Both the position numbers and the translations under genes were made by a program. Below the pieces are notes generated by a model. That model did not search any database and was not told the DNA's origin. It saw nothing but the letters and a program-made list of their open reading frames with translations. From the NCBI GenBank assembly GCA_051439365.1, contig JBFRWC010000214.1:1-6639 (forward strand): DNA of 6,639 nucleotides. Direction: 5' to 3'. Below are positions 5,104 through 6,639 of the stretch, in pieces. Source of the stretch: JAAHGY01 sp051439365. Its GTDB lineage: Bacteria; Cyanobacteriota; Cyanobacteriia; CAKZMO01. Position 1 is the first letter of the stretch; every line of letters begins with the position of its first letter.

Positions 5104-5595
5104 TCAGATCACACCTGCTCCACAGGCCCTCACGCCCTTAAGGTTTGCCCCTTCAGTATCCGCTTCTGCTAAATCAGTGTTGAGGACACAGGCATTAAAC
5201 AATTTGGCATTGCGAAGGTTTGCGCCATTGAGAGCCACATCATCCAAAATCGCGCCACTGAGGTCAGCCCCTTCCAAATTGGCACAGCCCAGATCGGCTT
5301 GGGTGAGAATTGCCCCCACTAGGCTGCTAGAGCGCAGGTTGGTGATCCGGAGCTTACTGCCTTGCAGATTCGCCCCACTCAAGTCAGCCCCACTTAAGTT
5401 AGCATTGGTCAAGTCAACCTGCGCTAAATTAGCCCGACTTAAATCAGCTTGTCTGAGATCAACACCACTCAGGTCCGCTCCCCGTAAATCAATACCACTC
5501 AGCCTTGCGCCTCGGAGCATTGCCGTCTGAAAATCGACTCCAGAAAAGTTACGATAGCCCTGATTATATTCGTGTAAAAACTGTTGGATGTTCAT
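5104..5595 (-). CDS. Pentapeptide-repeat protein
   Basis: This 163-residue protein is built almost wholly of A(D/N)LXX pentapeptides from about residue 15 to 155, e.g. GADLSGVDLRQADLSRANLA. These fold as a right-handed four-sided beta helix. The opening MNIQQFLHEYNQGYRNFSGV is the short N-terminal cap seen in many cyanobacterial members. There is no signal peptide, membrane segment or kinase-like extra domain. The run is imperfect near residues 81-97 (KLRITNLRSSSLVGAIL) and at the tail (CVLNTDLAEADTEGA). ATG at 5595 is chosen because GAGGT lies 7 nt upstream; an in-frame ATG at 5679 would add 28 residues unlike the family and has no ribosome site. Some pentapeptide proteins bind DNA gyrase (MfpA/Qnr), but cyanobacteria carry many of unknown role, and nothing here points to gyrase. 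It is transcribed alone, facing the EamA-like gene end to end. Confidence 0.92.
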   Translation of the reverse strand: MNIQQFLHEYNQGYRNFSGVDFQTAMLRGARLSGIDLRGADLSGVDLRQADLSRANLAQVDLTNANLSGADLSGANLQGSKLRITNLRSSSLVGAILTQADLGCANLEGADLSGAILDDVALNGANLRNAKLFNACVLNTDLAEADTEGANLKGVRACGAGVI

Positions 5596-5602
5596 AGAAT
5601 AT

Positions 5603-5607
5603 ACCTC
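5603..5607 (-). promoter_or_regulatory. Ribosome binding site that sets the pentapeptide-gene start
   Basis: GAGGT on the minus strand lies 7 nt before the ATG at 5595. This rejects the longer in-frame start at 5679. Confidence 0.7.
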
Positions 5608-5649
5608 GCATGTAATCAAAAGGGGTGAAGAGAATGCGATCGCAATGTT

Positions 5650-5678
5650 GAAGTGACGATGTGGAAGCGACACTTCCA
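5650..5678 (-). promoter_or_regulatory. Two mutually exclusive hairpins in the pentapeptide-gene leader
   Basis: GAAGTGACG (5650-5658) can pair with CGACACTTC (5668-5676), 8 of 9 positions. TGGAAG (5662-5667) can pair with CTTCCA (5673-5678) perfectly around a 5-nt loop. The two share the same CTTC strand, so only one can form at a time. They lie about 55-85 nt before the start codon, downstream of the candidate promoter. Confidence 0.3.
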
Positions 5679-5695
5679 TCGGGGATCACCTTCTT

Positions 5696-5722
5696 ATTAT
5701 TGCCCGACTCTATCCTTTTCAA
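5696..5722 (-). promoter_or_regulatory. Possible promoter of the pentapeptide-repeat gene
   Basis: On the minus strand, TTGAAA (5722-5717, 5 of 6 match) is followed by AATAAT (5701-5696, 5 of 6) at 15 bp, or by TAATAA (5699-5694) at 17 bp. Either would give a leader of about 90 nt. The short spacing of the better -10 weakens the call. Confidence 0.35.
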
Positions 5723-5772
5723 ATGAGGTTCTTCATACAAATCAACTAAACAAAAATCAACTCAACATGACA

Positions 5773-6192
5773 TTAAGCTGCCTCAACAATCGTTAGCTCA
5801 AAGGTGAGGGTTTGGCCTGCTAATGGGTGATTACCATCAACTTTCACCCCTGCAGGGCTAACTTCAATGACTTGAACGGGCAATTCACCTTGGGGGGTCG
5901 TCAGTTGAAGCATCTGTCCCACTTGAGGATTCAGATCCTCTGGAAACTGCTCGTGGGCCAGGGTGGCAATCATTTCAGGACGCACAGCACCATAGGCATC
6001 CTCACTGGGAATGACGACTGTTTTGGTGCTGCCTACGTCCATTTGCTGAATAGCATTGTCAAAGCCCGGAATCACTTGGCCAGACCCAACCTCAAACTGA
6101 AGCGGATCTCGGCCTTCGGACGAGTCAAACACTGTGCCATCATCCAACACGCCTTTGTAGTGGACTTTCACGGTTTTTCCGGGTGTAATCAT
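5773..6192 (-). CDS. FKBP-type peptidyl-prolyl cis-trans isomerase, SlyD/SlpA-like
   Basis: This 139-residue cytoplasmic prolyl isomerase and chaperone has no signal peptide. The split FKBP domain occupies about 1-70 and 120-139. VHYKGVLDDGTVFDSS (10-25) supplies Y12, F22 and D23; VGSGQVIPGFDNAI (35-48) gives the V40-I41 and F44 pocket; EDAYG (64-68) gives Y67; and the last strand is NHPLAGQTLTFELTIVE. Residues about 72-120 form the inserted flap (IF) domain of SlyD-type proteins, which binds unfolded clients. The His/Cys-rich metal-binding tail of E. coli SlyD is absent, so metal delivery is not expected; it is closer to SlpA (FkpB) in layout. ATG at 6192 is preferred over an upstream TTG at 6198 because AAGGA (6203-6199) is 6 nt away. 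It is probably monocistronic: 177 bp to the pentapeptide gene and 159 bp from the nitroreductase. Confidence 0.93.
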   Translation of the reverse strand: MITPGKTVKVHYKGVLDDGTVFDSSEGRDPLQFEVGSGQVIPGFDNAIQQMDVGSTKTVVIPSEDAYGAVRPEMIATLAHEQFPEDLNPQVGQMLQLTTPQGELPVQVIEVSPAGVKVDGNHPLAGQTLTFELTIVEAA

Positions 6193-6198
6193 ATTCAA

Positions 6199-6203
6199 TC
6201 CTT
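6199..6203 (-). promoter_or_regulatory. Ribosome binding site of the FKBP gene
   Basis: AAGGA on the minus strand is 6 nt before the ATG at 6192, which decides against the TTG at 6198. Confidence 0.7.
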
Positions 6204-6208
6204 GTGGT

Positions 6209-6228
6209 TCCTAGATGCAGGTCTAGGA
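6209..6228 (-). promoter_or_regulatory. Perfect 7-bp dyad in the FKBP leader
   Basis: TCCTAGA (6209-6215) and TCTAGGA (6222-6228) are perfect inverted repeats with a 6-nt spacer, 16 bp before the FKBP ATG and 5 bp before its ribosome site. A -10-like TATGAT lies just upstream on the minus strand (6245-6240), without a matching -35. The dyad would sit near the start of that transcript and could be an operator or a 5' hairpin. Confidence 0.4.
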
Positions 6229-6351
6229 TAGTCTTTCCCATCATAGAGGTCGATACCGGGTTACTGTGGGGCGGAATCCAAAGAAATACCAAAGAACACG
6301 GAGCAAATGATGGTGGAAAAGGCGCTGGACTATAGAGATTCAACGATGGGA

Positions 6352-6639
6352 CTAAGCCGGACGGCCCAGGGTCGTAATGTAGATGACCGCTTCATCCACG
6401 GGAATGCCCAAGACCTCGTTGACCATATCATCGAAAAATCCCCCGATGCCGCTGACTCCCAAGCCTAATCGGATGGCGGCTAGATTGATTCGTTGCCCCA
6501 AATGACCTGCGTCCATGTGTAAATAGCGATAGGCGCGATCGCCATAGCGTTCCACCGCTTTAGCGAGATCAGCCGTATGAAAAATCACTGCCGCTGCATC
6601 TTTCCCTAGTGGTTGGCCTAAGCATAGCCCATGTAAATC
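6352..6639 (-). CDS. SagB/ThcOx-type nitroreductase-family dehydrogenase, C-terminal part
   Basis: Only the last 95 residues are in the window; the frame is open to position 6639 and the start lies beyond it. The visible part contains YRYLHMDAGHLGQRINLAA, RLGLGVSGIGGFFDDMVNEV and VIYITTLGRPA, ending in TAG. The HxDAGH..Q...LAA..LGL..S.IGGF pattern is the FMN-binding C-terminal half of SagB-type nitroreductases. These are flavin enzymes that oxidise azoline heterocycles in peptide natural products, or act alone on unknown substrates. No cyclodehydratase (YcaO) or precursor gene is visible, but the upstream side is cut off. A GTG at 6588 is internal, not a start, since the family sequence continues upstream of it (HGLCLGQPLGKDAAAV). 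Confidence 0.85.
   Translation of the reverse strand, partial: DLHGLCLGQPLGKDAAAVIFHTADLAKAVERYGDRAYRYLHMDAGHLGQRINLAAIRLGLGVSGIGGFFDDMVNEVLGIPVDEAVIYITTLGRPA

Larger units (their letters stand above)
32..6542. repeat. Dispersed HIP1 octamers (GCGATCGC), 14 copies
   Basis: Starts at 32, 964, 1160, 1729, 1892, 1934, 2216, 3608, 4018, 4062, 4323, 5029, 5636 and 6535. A random 8-mer would be expected about once per 65 kb, so the enrichment is large and marks the DNA as cyanobacterial. Sites lie in coding and non-coding DNA; the longest gap is 2224-3607. Confidence 0.9.

Noticed and set aside
5083..5113. TGTGAT...ATCACA as a CRP-type site or terminator
   Set aside because: The spacing is 19 nt instead of the 4-6 nt of a CRP site, and it spans the stop codon of the pentapeptide gene. 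As a stem it is short with a large loop.
5042..5530. 162-codon plus-strand open frame rich in Ser/Ala/Pro/Leu
   Set aside because: It is the antisense shadow of the pentapeptide repeats; its periodic RSAPLKS-like pattern comes from the 15-bp period of the real gene.
5596..5679. N-terminal extension of the pentapeptide protein to the ATG at 5679
   Set aside because: No ribosome site, no family resemblance, and a good site (GAGGT) precedes the ATG at 5595.
5739..5762. Direct repeat AAATCAACT, two copies 15 bp apart, after the FKBP gene
   Set aside because: Short, AT-rich and only two copies; it could easily be chance and has no associated signal.
246..6192. Two prolyl isomerases (cyclophilin and FKBP) as one folding locus
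   Set aside because: They are 4.7 kb apart on opposite strands, in different predicted compartments, with unrelated genes between.

Overview
The window looks like a cyanobacterial chromosome. The octamer GCGATCGC (HIP1), typical of many cyanobacteria, occurs 14 times in 6.6 kb. The gene set fits too: a membrane-anchored cyclophilin, a cyanobacterial-type pentapeptide-repeat protein, and a repeat of the GCGTTACG...CGTAACGC type. I cannot assign a genus. There is no rRNA, tRNA, CRISPR array, transposase, phage gene or toxin-antitoxin pair. I see mostly ordinary core and accessory genes and no obvious multi-gene novel system.

Layout. 1-245 is upstream sequence. 246-1088 (+) encodes an exported or membrane-anchored cyclophilin-type prolyl isomerase. 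It converges on, and overlaps by 23 bp, an M23 murein hydrolase of EnvC type (1066-2274, -). That gene is joined by an ATGA overlap to an upstream Lrp/AsnC-family regulator (2271-2759, -), so the two form one operon, with a candidate self-operator just before the regulator's start. 2760-3377 is a 618-bp AT-rich non-coding region without HIP1 sites. It holds inverted repeats and ends in a 14-bp tandem repeat that runs into the start of an SGNH/GDSL hydrolase (3378-4376, +). A perfect 9-bp inverted repeat separates that gene from a five-helix, single-domain EamA-like membrane protein (4458-4919, +). A MITE-like palindrome of about 90 bp lies between its 3' end and that of the convergent pentapeptide-repeat gene (5104-5595, -). 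An FKBP/SlyD-type prolyl isomerase (5773-6192, -) and the C-terminal part of a SagB-type nitroreductase (6352 to beyond the window edge, -) complete the window.

How the genes relate. The regulator and M23 pair is the only convincing operon. The three minus-strand genes at the right have separate leaders of 159-177 bp and are probably independent. Several products act outside the cytoplasm or at the envelope (cyclophilin, M23 peptidase, SGNH hydrolase, EamA-like protein), but nothing shows that they form one pathway.

The most unusual observation is the leader of the SGNH gene. The 14-bp repeats form a chain of tiny reading frames whose stops overlap the next starts (TGATG, TGATG, GTGA), leading to the gene's own GTG start, which has no visible Shine-Dalgarno sequence. 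The array looks like tandem duplication of the gene's own initiation region.
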